The translations under genes were made by a program, and so were the position numbers. A stretch of 64,000 nucleotides of DNA from assembly GCA_017893485.1 (NCBI GenBank), contig CM030368.1, positions 174,874,004 through 174,938,003 on the forward strand. Reading direction: 5' to 3'. Every line of letters begins with the position of its first letter. Positions within the stretch are counted from its first letter, which is position 1. Positions 1 to 10,451 of this stretch are shown here, piece after piece. The notes beneath the pieces were generated by a model. The model worked only from the letters and a program-made list of their open reading frames with translations. It had not been told where the DNA came from and did not search any database. The DNA comes from Hemerocallis citrina (taxonomy: Eukaryota; Streptophyta; Magnoliopsida; Asparagales; Asphodelaceae).

Positions 1-509
1 ACTCTCACCACCAGGTCCATCTCACTTTCAACCTTACCCCTCACCTCCCCAAGCATATCAAGAAAACCTCCTCCTCCTCCTTTGAACTTTGCAGCTATTG
101 GACCACCCTCTCCTAAATCAACTCCCACTTCGACTCTGCCCTCCTCGTCCAATTCCCCGGCACCATCTTCCTTTCCATCTGCCACTCCCTCCTCTCCCCC
201 ACCGCCAAACGGGCCCGACCAATCATGTGTATCGGCGATTTTGATCTCCTCACCGATAGTGCCATCCACTGCCATCGCCGTCCTCCCTCGAGATGGTCCA
301 CACCGCCTCCCTCATCCACGACGACCCCCCCCCCCCCCCCACCTCTGTTGCGGCCTCCCTTCCAATCACTCCTTCTTCGGCACCGACATCACCGTCCTTA
401 CCACCGACGCCCTCTTCCCCCTCGCCTTCCACCACCTTGTCACCTCCACTCCATCCCACCTCATCCCTCCCGAAACCATCCTCAAGATTGTCCAAGAAAT
501 CTCCAAAAC
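1..509 (+). pseudogene. 5' part of GPPS/GGPPS small-subunit-like pseudogene
   Basis: This is the N-terminal half of a geranyl(geranyl) diphosphate synthase small-subunit-like gene, a plastid isoprenoid enzyme family whose genes are usually intronless. Across shifting frames it reads a proline/serine-rich leader, then SYWTTL..INSHF-like text (about 100-150), MVHTASLIHDD (about 293-325), then a region ending FFGTDITVLTTDALFPLAFHHL (about 370-435) and TILKIVQEISKT up to 509. In the family these match the segment around the first Asp-rich motif and the GEDVAVLAGDALL segment. The frame changes at least twice, and a run of about 15 C (326-341) follows the HDD, so one break could be a base-count artefact. 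The gene stops at a 5-bp target duplication (505-509) of an inserted solo LTR and resumes at 4387. It starts outside the window. Confidence 0.8.
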
Positions 510-1376
510 TGTAACACCCCGCAAAATTGATTTATGACAATTTTGCCCACGGGTGTTACGCACATGTATTTTGTACTGTTACTAGTAATATCCGTAACAT
601 ATTTTAATATAAATTTCCTACGTACTTCTGCATTTCAATTATTTATACATTTTTCGTTTTCTCAAAATTTATTTTTATACTATTCTGAGCAAACTTAAAC
701 ATTTATTTTATTCTTTGTGTTTTTACATGCATTGCACATGCTTCCAATACACATGTCGATTACATATATTTTACCGTTACGTGTAATATTATAAAATTTT
801 CTACATGTTCAATGATTTATTTTATAACTTGTTCGAATTCTTTTCGTAAATTGAAATTTATTTTTTTCTCCTATTTTAACTCAAACATATTTTTACACAT
901 GTGGTGCACGTGTTTTCTATGCACACGTTGATTATATTGTTGTATACATATGTAGAATTAATGAAACATATTTTACATATTTTGTATTTCGATTGTTATA
1001 GACATTTTTCATTTTCTTGAATTTATTTTATATATATATATATATATATATTTATTAGCGCGTGCTTTACATGTGTTTCTTTTTATGCACGTGTAAATTG
1101 TGTTATATCATTACAAAGTTGTGCACTAAAAATTTCACTAGACTAATTATACTAAATTTAATATGAGTATTTATTAAAAATAAGAATTTAAAATGGAATA
1201 AAATAATGAAAATAAAATGAGATAGTGTACAAAATACGTGCACACGTGCATTGTGCACTCTTTCCAATGGTTGCCTGCACATGGAGAGAGTGGGGTGAGT
1301 GAGTGGTATGAGTGGGTGTGTGGGTGTGGGGGTGGTTCAGTGGGTGGTTAGTTGCTAAAACTACTCCCAAATTTCT

Positions 1377-1386
1377 TATATAAATA
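1377..1386 (+). promoter_or_regulatory. TATA-like box of the solo LTR
   Basis: TATATAAATA followed by CCCCTCTATCC lies about 870 bp into the LTR, before an A-rich leader. The related solo LTR at 56575-59638 has a matching TATAAATACCCC on its own sense strand, which supports an LTR promoter. Confidence 0.5.
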
Positions 1387-1710
1387 CCCCTCTATCCTAA
1401 CCCTAAATGAACACAAAAATAAATCAAATAAAATAGAGACTCAAGATAGGGGACTTACTTTTTTTTGGCTTTCGAGGTTGGCATAGAGGCATGCGGGTTG
1501 TGCTTGTGGAGTCTCTTGGAGCTTTTGCTAAGGGGTTCAACTACTAGGAGCTTTTTGAGGTGGGTATTTCTCCAACTTTCTAATATAGTTTTATTAGTAG
1601 ATTGCTAGATATGTGTGAATTATTAGATGCATGACAACTTATATAGATTGAGTATTCATGTTTAGATTATTTGTTGTTGATTGAATGTGTGAAACTATGA
1701 TATGATTAAT

Positions 1711-2460
1711 TTGGGGGCATTTTTATAAGGTTTTGTTTTAAGTCTTAGTGGCACTTCAAAAAATCATAACTATTAAACAAGATGGAATCTAGAGCTAAAA
1801 TTTTTATAGGAGCATCTTTTATATGTCAAGAACATCTGTTGTTTACTATTTTAATAAAATCCAAACTTAGTGGTTGGCAATTGGCTAGTTACTTGAAATT
1901 TGTGCACAATCATTTCGAAATCTTAAATGCAGTATTTTGAGGAAGGTCACAACTAAGAAGTTGAAGTAGACTTACTAACCTTTTTAGAGTCAAAGAAATC
2001 AATTTTTCATGAAGAACTGAATCTATAATGAATTTTACAAAATTGAACAGTGCATGAGCTAAAGAACACAGAGTTCTGTTTGGGGGCATTTTCATAAGGT
2101 TCGGTTTTAAGTCTTAGTGGCACTTCAAAAAATCATAACTATTGAATAAGATATAATTTAGAGCTAAAATTTTTATAGGAGCATCTTGTATATGTCAAGA
2201 ACATCTGTTGTTCACTATTTTAATAAACTCAAACTTAGAACTGGTTGGCTATTGGCTGGTTACTGGAAATTTGTACACATTTCGAATTTTGATCATTTCG
2301 AAATCTTTTAAATGCAGTGTTTTGAGAAAGGACACAACTAAGAAGTTGAAGTTGACTTCTTAACCTTTCTTTAGAGTCTAAGAAATCATTTTTTCATGAA
2401 GAATTGAATTTATAATGAATTTTACAAAATTGAACAGTGCATGAGCTAAAGAACTGAAAT
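1711..2460 (+). repeat. Tandem duplication of 369-bp unit in the solo LTR
   Basis: TTGGGGGCAT starts at 1711 and again at 2080. Long matching stretches follow, such as GTCTTAGTGGCACTTCAAAA and GGAGCATCTT.TATATGTCAAG. The copies differ by scattered substitutions and small indels, so the duplication is not recent. Confidence 0.8.
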
Positions 2461-3549
2461 TATAATGAATAACCTTTAATTCAATCTAAAGAACATAGGG
2501 TTTCATGAAGTATAGAATTTTCTATGATTTTTACAAGTAGCATGAGCTATAGTTTTTGGATTTTTCAACCTACTGTTTTGCAAATAAATTTAGACGAAGT
2601 AATTGAGGATGGTTTTAGATGACCTTAACTACAAAGTTGTAGTAGACTAATTTATGATTCCTATGAAACTAATAAATCTATTTTTAGAGTAGTATTGAAA
2701 TTTATGATTTTTTCAATACCATTGGGTTGGTGTCTTTTATCTATTTGTCCTAAAACTTTTACAATGTATAAAATTCGATTTAAAATTGGAATGTTAGTAA
2801 GATGTACCTTATGAGGAATTAAGAGGCATTTAATTATCTTGCCAAAGGTCGTATTATGAGGTTTCCTATGTGAATTAAGGAGAAAATATGGGGACTGAGT
2901 TGAATATAAAAATGGAGTTTGGAACTAAATAAATACTAATTTACTTTTTGATTAGGAAGAAACTTTGATTATTTTGACTAGAACTATTTTAAAAGTTTTA
3001 TCATTTGGATTAAACTCGAGCTAGAGTTAAGTCGAGTTTGTTAAAGAATAGAATTGGAAGTTGAATAGTATATTGTTTAGAAAAAGAATCTATCGAATGT
3101 AGTTACAACTTCATTGAGAATTATATTAGAAAGGGGTGATTAAACCATTTACTTTTACATAGAGAATGTTGATTTGAAATGTTAGATAAGATTATGAAAC
3201 TAGTTATATAAATGACTGAGTTGTATGAACAAGGAAATAATTGGATATGTGAATGAATAAAATTCCAAAATGTGAATAAAGAGGGTATTAATAACCCATG
3301 GTGTTGTGAACATGAATTATGTTGATTCTAGAGGCTAAGTGAGACCCAGAGTATCGATAAAGTGATGAAAGCCATTATTGAGATTGAGAAGTGGCCAATA
3401 TGGGCTGTCGTTCTCGGTATAATATTTAAGACCAGTAAGAGGGTAATATATCTCTACGTGGTATTATTATTCATGTTTAAACTTAAGGGTAGGCACTAGA
3501 AGAAGATGTGATGAAACCTGGGCAAACGTAAGTGGGGTGTTTCTATATA

Positions 3550-3835
3550 GTCGGGCGGTGTACACCGGGATTATAGATTCAGTCGGGCAGTGTACTTCGG
3601 GACTGTAATTGCCCTGCATCCAGTCGAGTGGTGTACTCCGGGACTGTGATGCGGAACGAGACGAGCCTCAATTAAATCCAGGATTATGAACGATCGGGTG
3701 TACTCCGGGATCATAAATAGTCGGGCGGATGGAAGGCGGATCTCTAATATTCTGGGGCTAGAGCAGCACATGCGGGATGTCCGCATGAAGTGGATTTCGT
3801 ATAGTCGGGTGGTGTACTCCGAGGCTAGAATCCAT
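3550..3835 (+). repeat. Degenerate short tandem repeats (GTCGGGxGGTGTACTCCGGGA type)
   Basis: About six degenerate copies of a motif resembling AGTCGGGCGGTGTACTCCGG are spaced irregularly (about 30-60 bp) near the 3' third of the solo LTR. An equivalent degraded cluster occurs in the opposite strand of the sister LTR around 57180-57430. Confidence 0.6.
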
Positions 3836-4386
3836 AAATGTGGGATGTCTGAACCTTGTTTTGTTACCGAGTAGAATTTTCATAACGATGGATTGAACCC
3901 TATAATGAGGAGTACGATAATGGCTTGCCTTCGGACCTATGTAGTATGGGATGCATAGAATCCGAACAAGTATGCATTAATGTCATCGTAGTGTGAATGT
4001 CTGTATTAGGAATTAGGTCATATCATACACTGACATAATTAGGAGACACTTTTCTATGTTTTCTTCCTTCAAGGTTGTGTTTGCTAAAGTAGAAGAATCG
4101 ATGTATTATAGCATTGCATCAGTTGTATGCAACTGACGTGCCCACAGTTTCCTAGTTGCAGGATTAGACTTGGCATGGGCTTGAAGTCATTGTGATGGGT
4201 CGTCATGAGATTGAAGAGCTTCCATTATTACACGTTGTATTGTACTTATTCATTTTTGATATGTTATTGTAAAGAACAATGTTGTAAATGGAAAAGTTTT
4301 AAATTCCTTGTATTTTTGTACAAATTTAAAGTAAAAGATCATGTTTGTGCTACGAAATACCTGTGTTTGAAATTCGGGGTGTTACA

Positions 4387-4850
4387 AAAACCGTCGGGTC
4401 CACCGGCATGGCAGCCGGACAGTTTCTTGATTTTGATGCTGATGTTGTCAACGAGGAGGGCGAGGCAATGCTGGTGTTGGAGAAGAAGTTTAATTTGATG
4501 GTGGAGCGTTCGGCGATGTGTGGGGGGGGGGGGGGTTAGTGGGGAGAGCTAGGGAGGAGGTGATGGAGGGGTTGAGGAGGTACGGGAGGGTGGTGGGTGC
4601 GTTGTACCAGCTGATGGATGAGGTGCTGATGGAGGGGGTGGGTGGGGGGAATGGGGGTTTGGGGGAAGATGAGGGGTAATGTGAGCTTGGTGAAGGCAGT
4701 GGAGATGGAGAGGACGATGGAGATTATGGAGGAGTTGAGGAGGGAGGCGAAGGAGGAGGTGAGGTTGTTGGGGGAGAGGTTTAGGGAGGAGAGGGTGTTG
4801 GCAATGGTGAGTTTTGTCATGCCATGGAGAGAGGGTTTGTCATTGAGAAT
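4387..4850 (+). pseudogene. 3' part of GPPS/GGPPS small-subunit-like pseudogene
   Basis: The diphosphate synthase pseudogene resumes after the solo LTR. One frame reads TVGSTGMAAGQFLDFDADVV (4391-4450), then LVLEKKFNLMVERSAMCGG (4465-4525), matching the family segment with the small-subunit CSAVCGG-type motif; the first Cys is replaced (RSAMC). After a G run (4521-4536) the frame shifts to EGLRRYGRVVGALYQLMDEVL (about 4568-4630) where catalytic homologues have the second Asp-rich DDILD motif. A further shift gives the C-terminal helix MEELRREAKEEVRLLGE (about 4722-4773). The usual end (ALANYIAxRQ) is not recognisable. At least two frameshifts and a premature stop make it non-functional. Confidence 0.8.
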
Positions 4851-4904
4851 CAACGTGTGCCTGTACCTGCTTAGGTTGTTTTTTAACAACGCCATAGCTA
4901 ATGA

Positions 4905-5175
4905 TAGTGATGGCAACCTGGCCGGGTTGACCCGCGACCCGCTCACTCGAACTCAGCCCGCAATTAGGCGGTTCAGGTCCGGGTCGAACCCACGGGTCGG
5001 TCCGGGTCGAACCCGCGGGTCGATCCAGGTAGACTCGGGTTGCCAAATTTGTAAATCCAATCCGCTAGACCCGACCTGCAAACCTGTTGACCAGGTCAAA
5101 CCCACCTGCAACCCGCCCTCTCGACCCGCAGGTTTGGATCTAAACGGGTCAAACATCCAACTTGCAGGCCAAACG
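4905..5175 (+). mobile_element. hAT-type terminal region with GGGTC/GACCC subterminal repeats
   Basis: TAGTGATGGCAACC followed by dense GGGTC, GGGTCGAACC and GACCC motifs is the look of the 5' end of Ac-like hAT transposons. A decayed hAT transposase lies downstream in the same orientation, so this is taken as the left end. No matching right end (TTGCCATCACTA) was found, so the element is truncated or its right end has diverged. Confidence 0.6.
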
Positions 5176-5416
5176 GTCAAAAATAGAGCCATTGAGCCTT
5201 TTTTTTGTTTGTTTGTTTTTTTTTTTTTTGATTCCCCCCCCCCCTATAAATACCCTTTTAATTCAATCTAAAAAATTTCACACCTTACTCTCCTGCTCTC
5301 TCTACTACTACTACTCAATTCAATCAAGTTTTTCAACAAATAAGTGGAAAATTTCGATCGTATCAAATTGCATTGATTAACTCTCAACTACATCTACTTC
5401 AACTCCTTCAACAAAG

Positions 5417-5420
<4 letters not shown>

Positions 5421-5456
<36 letters not shown>
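5421..5456 (+). repeat. (CT)n microsatellite
   Basis: About 18 consecutive CT dinucleotides, followed by TTTCAATG. It lies in what would be the leader region of the hAT element. Confidence 0.9.
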
Positions 5457-5458
<2 letters not shown>

Positions 5459-5839
5459 AATGACTACCGGACTTCGTGACTACGTCTACTATATTTCTCA
5501 ATCGACTGCGTCTACTTCTACTTTTATTTTTTCTCTCATTTCTATATATGATTATCTGCGAAGTACGATATCAAAATTTTATAATCCTCCTATTGTCTTG
5601 ACTTTTGTTGTAGTTCTTAATTTTTGTATCATATTTGTTTGTTGGTTTTTCGCTTTTCTCTTTCTCAACCTTCCTATTTTTTTTAGATTTTATTTTTTAA
5701 CATATACCTTGTATATTGTTTTGTATTATTTCACATATACTAGTAAAAACTAGAAAACGTTTTTTTTTAAAATACACCATAACCATGTTTAGATAACGAG
5801 GTAGCAGTCGTAGCCAAAGTGGATAAAATTCTACCGGTA

Positions 5840-7850
5840 CTTCACGTTGACTCCAATAGTTCCATATGTAGAGTCCGAATTTATACTGAATCGTATGGTA
5901 GGATCTCACGATGTCCCTCCATACGACATAGAAGAAGAAATGCATAATGTTGATACACAAACACAACAAACCGAACCCACTAGTAGTAGAAAACTAGGAA
6001 AAAAACTAGTGATTGACATAGATTTTATGATTATATCTCCAATGAGAATAATCCAGTTGCATGACATAAGATTTGTAAAACTTGTGACAAGAGTTACAAA
6101 TGGAAAAATGGTGAGGTAATAGATACAATTAAACGACACATTTTAAATGTACACAAAGAATTAGTACAAGACCAACAAGGCCAACAAAAAATAAACCGTA
6201 GGATCGGAAAAATAGATAGCCAACCATATGATCTCGAACTTGTTCGTCGGGTAATGGCCCAACTAGTTATCAAGGAAGAGCTACATTTTTCCTATTCCGA
6301 TAGTAGGAATATAGAGTATTTCAAGAAAAATGCACTAAATCCACATTTTAATAATTCCTAGAAACACACTAAAATCCGGTTGTTTTAAACTTTACAATGA
6401 AATGTAAGACGCTTTAATTACACTCTTGTATTCTTTAACTTGTAGAGTATCGTTAAGTTCCGATTGTTGAAAATGTTGTAACGATATTCCGATGATAGAC
6501 TTAACTTTTCATTGAATAGATAGTGATTAGATGATTTAAAAGAGAATCAACTCACTTGTCGCTTTGCCGTATTCCCACAGTGGACTAGTTATTGCAACAC
6601 GTATTTTAAAAGTGTGATTTATATCATATTCGTAATAAATTTTTTACTATTAGTTTTGATAATGCATCTAACAATAATATTTTGATTAGTACATTAAACA
6701 CACAATTAGCTCCTTCATGTAATGAAATTTTTCATGTTAGATGTGCGTATTATATTTTAAATTTATGTGTACAAGATGCATTGAAAGTGGCTGATTCATA
6801 TATAATTGCAATTAGAAATTGTGTACATTTTATTGCTCTGAGTTGTCCTATACTTCAAGAATTTAAAGAATGGTGTAAAGCTATTAGGAAATTTTCTTAA
6901 AATGTTAAACACCGATGGAACTCTACTTCCGATTTACTAAATGTTGTTACTCAATACAAAGATATTATAAACGATTTTTGTCATGCAAAAAAACATGAAA
7001 AGTTTTCAAATGACTCCCCAATCATGGTATTTTGTTGAATCTTTATTACGATTTTTGGAACATCTTAAAACCGCAACTGTGAAGTTTTCTACATCTTATG
7101 ATTCTATTTCTAGTAATATTTTTATTTCAATCATTACTATGATGCAAACTTTTCAAGAAATGATTTCGGACGAATACATTAGTCATATTGTTTTCCCGCT
7201 TAAACAAATTTTTTGAAGTATTTTAATCTTCTTCTTATGTTGTATTGTATTGCTGCTGTTATGGATCCTCCTATCAAATTAGCAGGTACGAGAACTTTGA
7301 TTGAAATATTTTTTACTTTACTTGGAGATGATTCTGAATATGAATGTAATGAATTTTTAGCTAGCTTTGAATCGACATTGCATCTTATATGATTATTATG
7401 ATAGAACTTTTGCATCTAGTATTACAACTAGTATAATTACTTATTCTTCTTCTACTTCTAGAGGTAAGGGTAAGAGTACATTAGAAGTTGTCACTGCTAA
7501 TTTACTTGCCCGTATTCAATCAAAAAAACCTAGGGCTAATGCACCTAATGAATTAAATTGGCATAATCAATAAGATAGTGAGAGTTTTTGTACTAAGATT
7601 GAACTGCTACAATGATGGAAAGAACAGGAAAATCTCTTTCCTATTCTTTTACATATGGCTAGAGATCTACTAACTCCTCATGTCTCCACAGTTGCTTCAG
7701 AAAGTATTTTTTCTACAAGTGGCAGAGTTCTAACAGATTACTTGTTTCGCTTGAATTCGGATTAGTTAAAGATGCTCATGTACACTAAAGATTGGATGAA
7801 GGTTGAAGACAGGACTCAAGGAAAAATGACTTCTACATTAACAAGTGGAA
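5840..7850 (+). pseudogene. Decayed Ac-like hAT transposase
   Basis: Pieces of an Ac-type hAT transposase run in order on the plus strand in changing frames. First comes a BED-type zinc finger (about 6060-6165) with HKICKTCDKSY...IKRHILNVH. Next is an SYSDSRNIEYFKK segment (about 6290-6330), then FDNASNNN (about 6655-6685) around a catalytic-Asp region. FHVRCAYYILNLCVQDAL (about 6729-6782) matches the conserved CAHILNL block, and KHRWNSTSDLL is near 6908. At the end is ARDLLTPHVSTVASESIFSTSGRVLTDY...KDW (about 7655-7795), the C-terminal hAT dimerisation region. Multiple frameshifts, stops and a gap between 6400 and 6650 make it inactive. Confidence 0.8.
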
Positions 7851-7898
7851 GCAACTCGCCTGAAGTCCAACAACAATATTAGAAAATTTAGGGCAATG

Positions 7899-7979
7899 AG
7901 ATCTGTTAAGAATACAACTTGTTGGGAGTAAAGAAGTGAGTATTACATTCTATTGTACAGTTGTATTCTTAACGGATCA
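7899..7979. repeat. Imperfect 20-bp inverted repeat (stem-loop)
   Basis: GATCTGTTAAGAATACAACT near 7901 is mirrored by AGTTGTATTCTTAACGGATC near 7958, with one mismatch and about 35-40 bp between the arms. It lies just past the hAT coding remnants. It may be a minimal MITE or a rearranged LTR end. Confidence 0.5.
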
Positions 7980-8052
7980 AAGAATACAATATGCAAATGT
8001 CTCTTCAAGTTGTGAAGAACATATGTAGTGCACAAACAGTTGTAGTAAGTCG

Positions 8053-9000
8053 TGTTGGAATTGGGGCATCAACCAACGTCCGTTATCGCAACAGAACTAA
8101 ATAGAGCAATGAGGAAGTCAAAGTAGATGAGACGAACCAATTTAGCAAGCAAGTAGATCCACCAATCTAACACAAACACAACGATGACTTATGCCGGTTA
8201 GCTTTTGCTTAATCCGTGGGAAAAATATAGGGAGATCTGATATTCAACAAGAAGAGATTACAATGAGTTACTCATGAGGGTCTGTTTTGTTTGGCTTTTT
8301 TTTTTCCAAAACCCAAAAACATGTGTGGTTAGGGTGTTTTGTGAAAAGAGTTTTCACAAACTCCAACTTCAGTTATTCTCTCTCTACACGAGCGCAACCT
8401 TGCATTTTTAGAAAAGCATTTTTGAAAACTCCAACTTGTTTGGTTATGGTGTTTTTAGAAAACTGTTTTCAGAAAACTGTTTTCAAAACAACAAACCAAA
8501 CGCAGTCTGATTCACTCGATATAAGGAATTAAACTCACTCACCAAGAACTATCTCTCTCTCGAGCCTCTCTTTGCAATGGAAAAAATAATCTATGAAGTA
8601 CTTTTCTCTCATATTGGACGAGTTTACAATATATATAGAAGAATAGAGAGAAATCTAGGTCTAATCTTGATTTTCAGTCGTCCGATGCGACCTGGAAAAG
8701 AAGTAACTGAATAGGAGACGTACAATCTAACTTGGAGTTGAAGATTGGGCTGAAACGACCTAACAAATCGAGGCATAAAACGAACACAGCACCGCGGTTG
8801 GTCGACCGTCCACCTTTCAGCCAAACCCAGTGCAACTGCGGTCGGGTGTGCGGTCGACCGCAACTTGGGACAGTCAACCGCAACTATATCTGCACTATTG
8901 CTGCTCTGTTTCCTTCTACTCTCTTCGACGCTTCGACATCCGTACTTCATCTTACCTTCTTCTAATCGGAACCACGAGTATTCAAGATACATTCCTAACA
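8053..9000. mobile_element. Probable small solo LTR with nested MITE
   Basis: The segment starts TGTTGGAATTGGGG and ends GATACATTCCTAACA. Its flanks are AGTCG (8048-8052) and AGTGG (9001-9005), a 5-bp duplication with one mismatch. TGTTGGAAT...ATTCCTAACA ends are typical of plant Copia LTRs. No internal region is present. It contains several GGTCGACC/GCGGTCGACCGC palindromic words (8795-8880). Confidence 0.5.
8278..8507. mobile_element. MITE with imperfect TIRs
   Basis: The left end GGGTCTGTTTTGTTTGG and the right end (reverse complement GACTGCGTTTGGTTTG) form imperfect inverted termini. The flanks share TGA (8275-8277, 8508-8510). The interior has repeated GTTTTCAGAAAACTG and AAAACTCCAACTT words. 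The size and TGTTTGG ends fit a Tourist/hAT-type MITE, but the superfamily is uncertain. Confidence 0.45.
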
Positions 9001-9005
9001 AGTGG

Positions 9006-9640
9006 CAAGGGGGTTAGAGTTACCACTAGAGAGTTGATAATAACCCAACCCTCCTAGTTCATTTTCAAATGAATCTCAATTTTTCTGCTTCTCCTGATCT
9101 GTCAATTATCTACCTTCTATCTCTTGCCAAATTAGAAAGATGATACAGAAGAGCACAAACGTGAAGCTCTTCCAACTGTAATCCACCAAGCAATATAAGA
9201 AAGTGAATGATAAGCAACAGTATATAACACAAAAGAACTGCTTGGACAAGCAATCAACTTGAGATATATATAATTCAACTATTTATAATGTAACCCAAAG
9301 TCCAAGCCGAAACTGGAACCCCTTCTTTTCTTCTACCTAGTAGTCGAAATACATCGCCCTTTCCTACTATTTTCCTTAAATTCTGCTAACGACATGCCGG
9401 AGCAACTTAATACACATTCAACAATATACAGCACAGTAGAAATATAGAATAAGAACGCAAAATTCAGATGACAATTCCAACAAGAAATTATTCTAATAGA
9501 CTTAGGTCCGTACTAGGAAAGTGTTTTGTTTTTTGGTTCATGAACAAGAAAAATAACAAAACCACCCCAGAAAAATGAGAAGATTACCAAAACATGATGT
9601 TGGCAATTGAGATTTTTTTTTTTAAAAACACGGAAGAAAA
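9006..9640. other. AT-rich spacer, no gene seen
   Basis: No coding signal, repeat or element end was recognised. The right part would hold the 3' untranslated region of the minus-strand gene at 9728-10147. Confidence 0.5.
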
Positions 9641-9727
9641 TTGACACCATGTTGTGCATGTTGGCATTTACACAAACACCTTGCATGCACCTTAACTAAA
9701 CTCGGACCAGCGAAAGACCTTCTTGTT

Positions 9728-10147
9728 TCAAGAACCACCTTCTTCTTTTTGTTCCTCTGCTTTCTGTGCAACATCACCATCTTCCTTGTTTTTACCGGTG
9801 GAACCAAAATCCATGGTGAATCCTTCCCACTCCGACCCCGACTCCTCCTCGTCACTATCACCATCAAGAAAATCCAACTCGTTCATTTCTTCGGGTTCGT
9901 GCTCCGGTTCCTCCTCGTCGGAATCATCATAAGCGGCGGGTCGGACGGGTGGGATACGGCGAGCCATGCGAGCGTAGGAACGAGACGGGTGCGAAAACGG
10001 AAGACGTGGGTTTGGACAATGGTGGTTGTTTTGGATGATGGAGGGATGAGAAGAGACGGCGAGATGGTTCCGTAACGGAAACGGAGGACGAGTTGTCGTC
10101 CTTCTCCATCTCGATGCAGCACGCTTTAACGCAGCCGTCATCATCAT
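9728..10147 (-). CDS. Small acidic protein with organelle-type presequence, function unknown
   Basis: This 139-codon minus-strand ORF starts at MMMTAALKRAAS. Residues 1-65 are rich in Arg, Ser, Pro and His with almost no acidic residues and contain RSYAR, as expected of a mitochondrial or plastid targeting sequence. From about residue 72 the protein turns strongly acidic (DDSDEEEPEHEPEE, DGDSDEEESGSEWEGF), followed by TMDFGSTGKN and a charged tail. I do not recognise the family and assign no function. The codon-like GC content against an AT-rich surround and the presequence/acidic-domain split make it more convincing than a chance ORF. A GAAGAAGAAG-rich leader lies just upstream (10148-10170), and a retroposon sits about 300 bp upstream of the start codon. 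Overlapping ORFs in other frames lack this organisation. Confidence 0.6.
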   Translation of the reverse strand: MMMTAALKRAASRWRRTTTRPPFPLRNHLAVSSHPSIIQNNHHCPNPRLPFSHPSRSYARMARRIPPVRPAAYDDSDEEEPEHEPEEMNELDFLDGDSDEEESGSEWEGFTMDFGSTGKNKEDGDVAQKAEEQKEEGGS

Positions 10148-10451
10148 CTTCTTCTTCTTCTTGTTTGTTGCAGATCAAACAGTGGCGAACTGGAGGTACT
10201 TTGAGGTTTTTTGTTATGCTTCACAAAGTTTTAAATGCACGGGTACTTTATGTATTTACTTGACTAATTTCAATAAATATCGATTATCAAAAAAAAATAA
10301 TCAATAAATACCTTGAGTTGAGGGAAAATCTATAATTATGTAAATATAGACACAACCAAAAAAAAAAATTACAGTTTTGAGTTTTTTCCCATTTTTTTGG
10401 GCCTGTTTCCTTGTCATTTTTATGAAACAAAGTAGTTGAACCTCATGTCTT

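Larger units (their letters stand above)
510..4386 (+). mobile_element. Solo LTR, 3.9 kb, TSD AAAAC
   Basis: The segment begins TGTAACACCCCG, ends CGGGGTGTTACA, and is flanked by a perfect 5-bp direct repeat AAAAC (505-509 and 4387-4391), the signature of LTR retrotransposon integration. There is no second LTR, primer-binding site or polyprotein ORF, so this is a solo LTR left by LTR-LTR recombination. A TATA-like box TATATAAATA lies at 1377-1386, giving plus orientation. A stretch near 3890-3990 (including CTATGTAGTATGGGATGC) is found reverse-complemented near 57060-57150 in another solo LTR, so both belong to one family. The lineage is not determined; LTRs of this length are typical of large Ty3/gypsy elements. 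Confidence 0.85.

Noticed and set aside
4905..8052. Complete hAT element with both ends
   Set aside because: No inverted partner of the TAGTGATGGCAACC terminus and no 8-bp target duplication could be found to the right of the transposase remnants.
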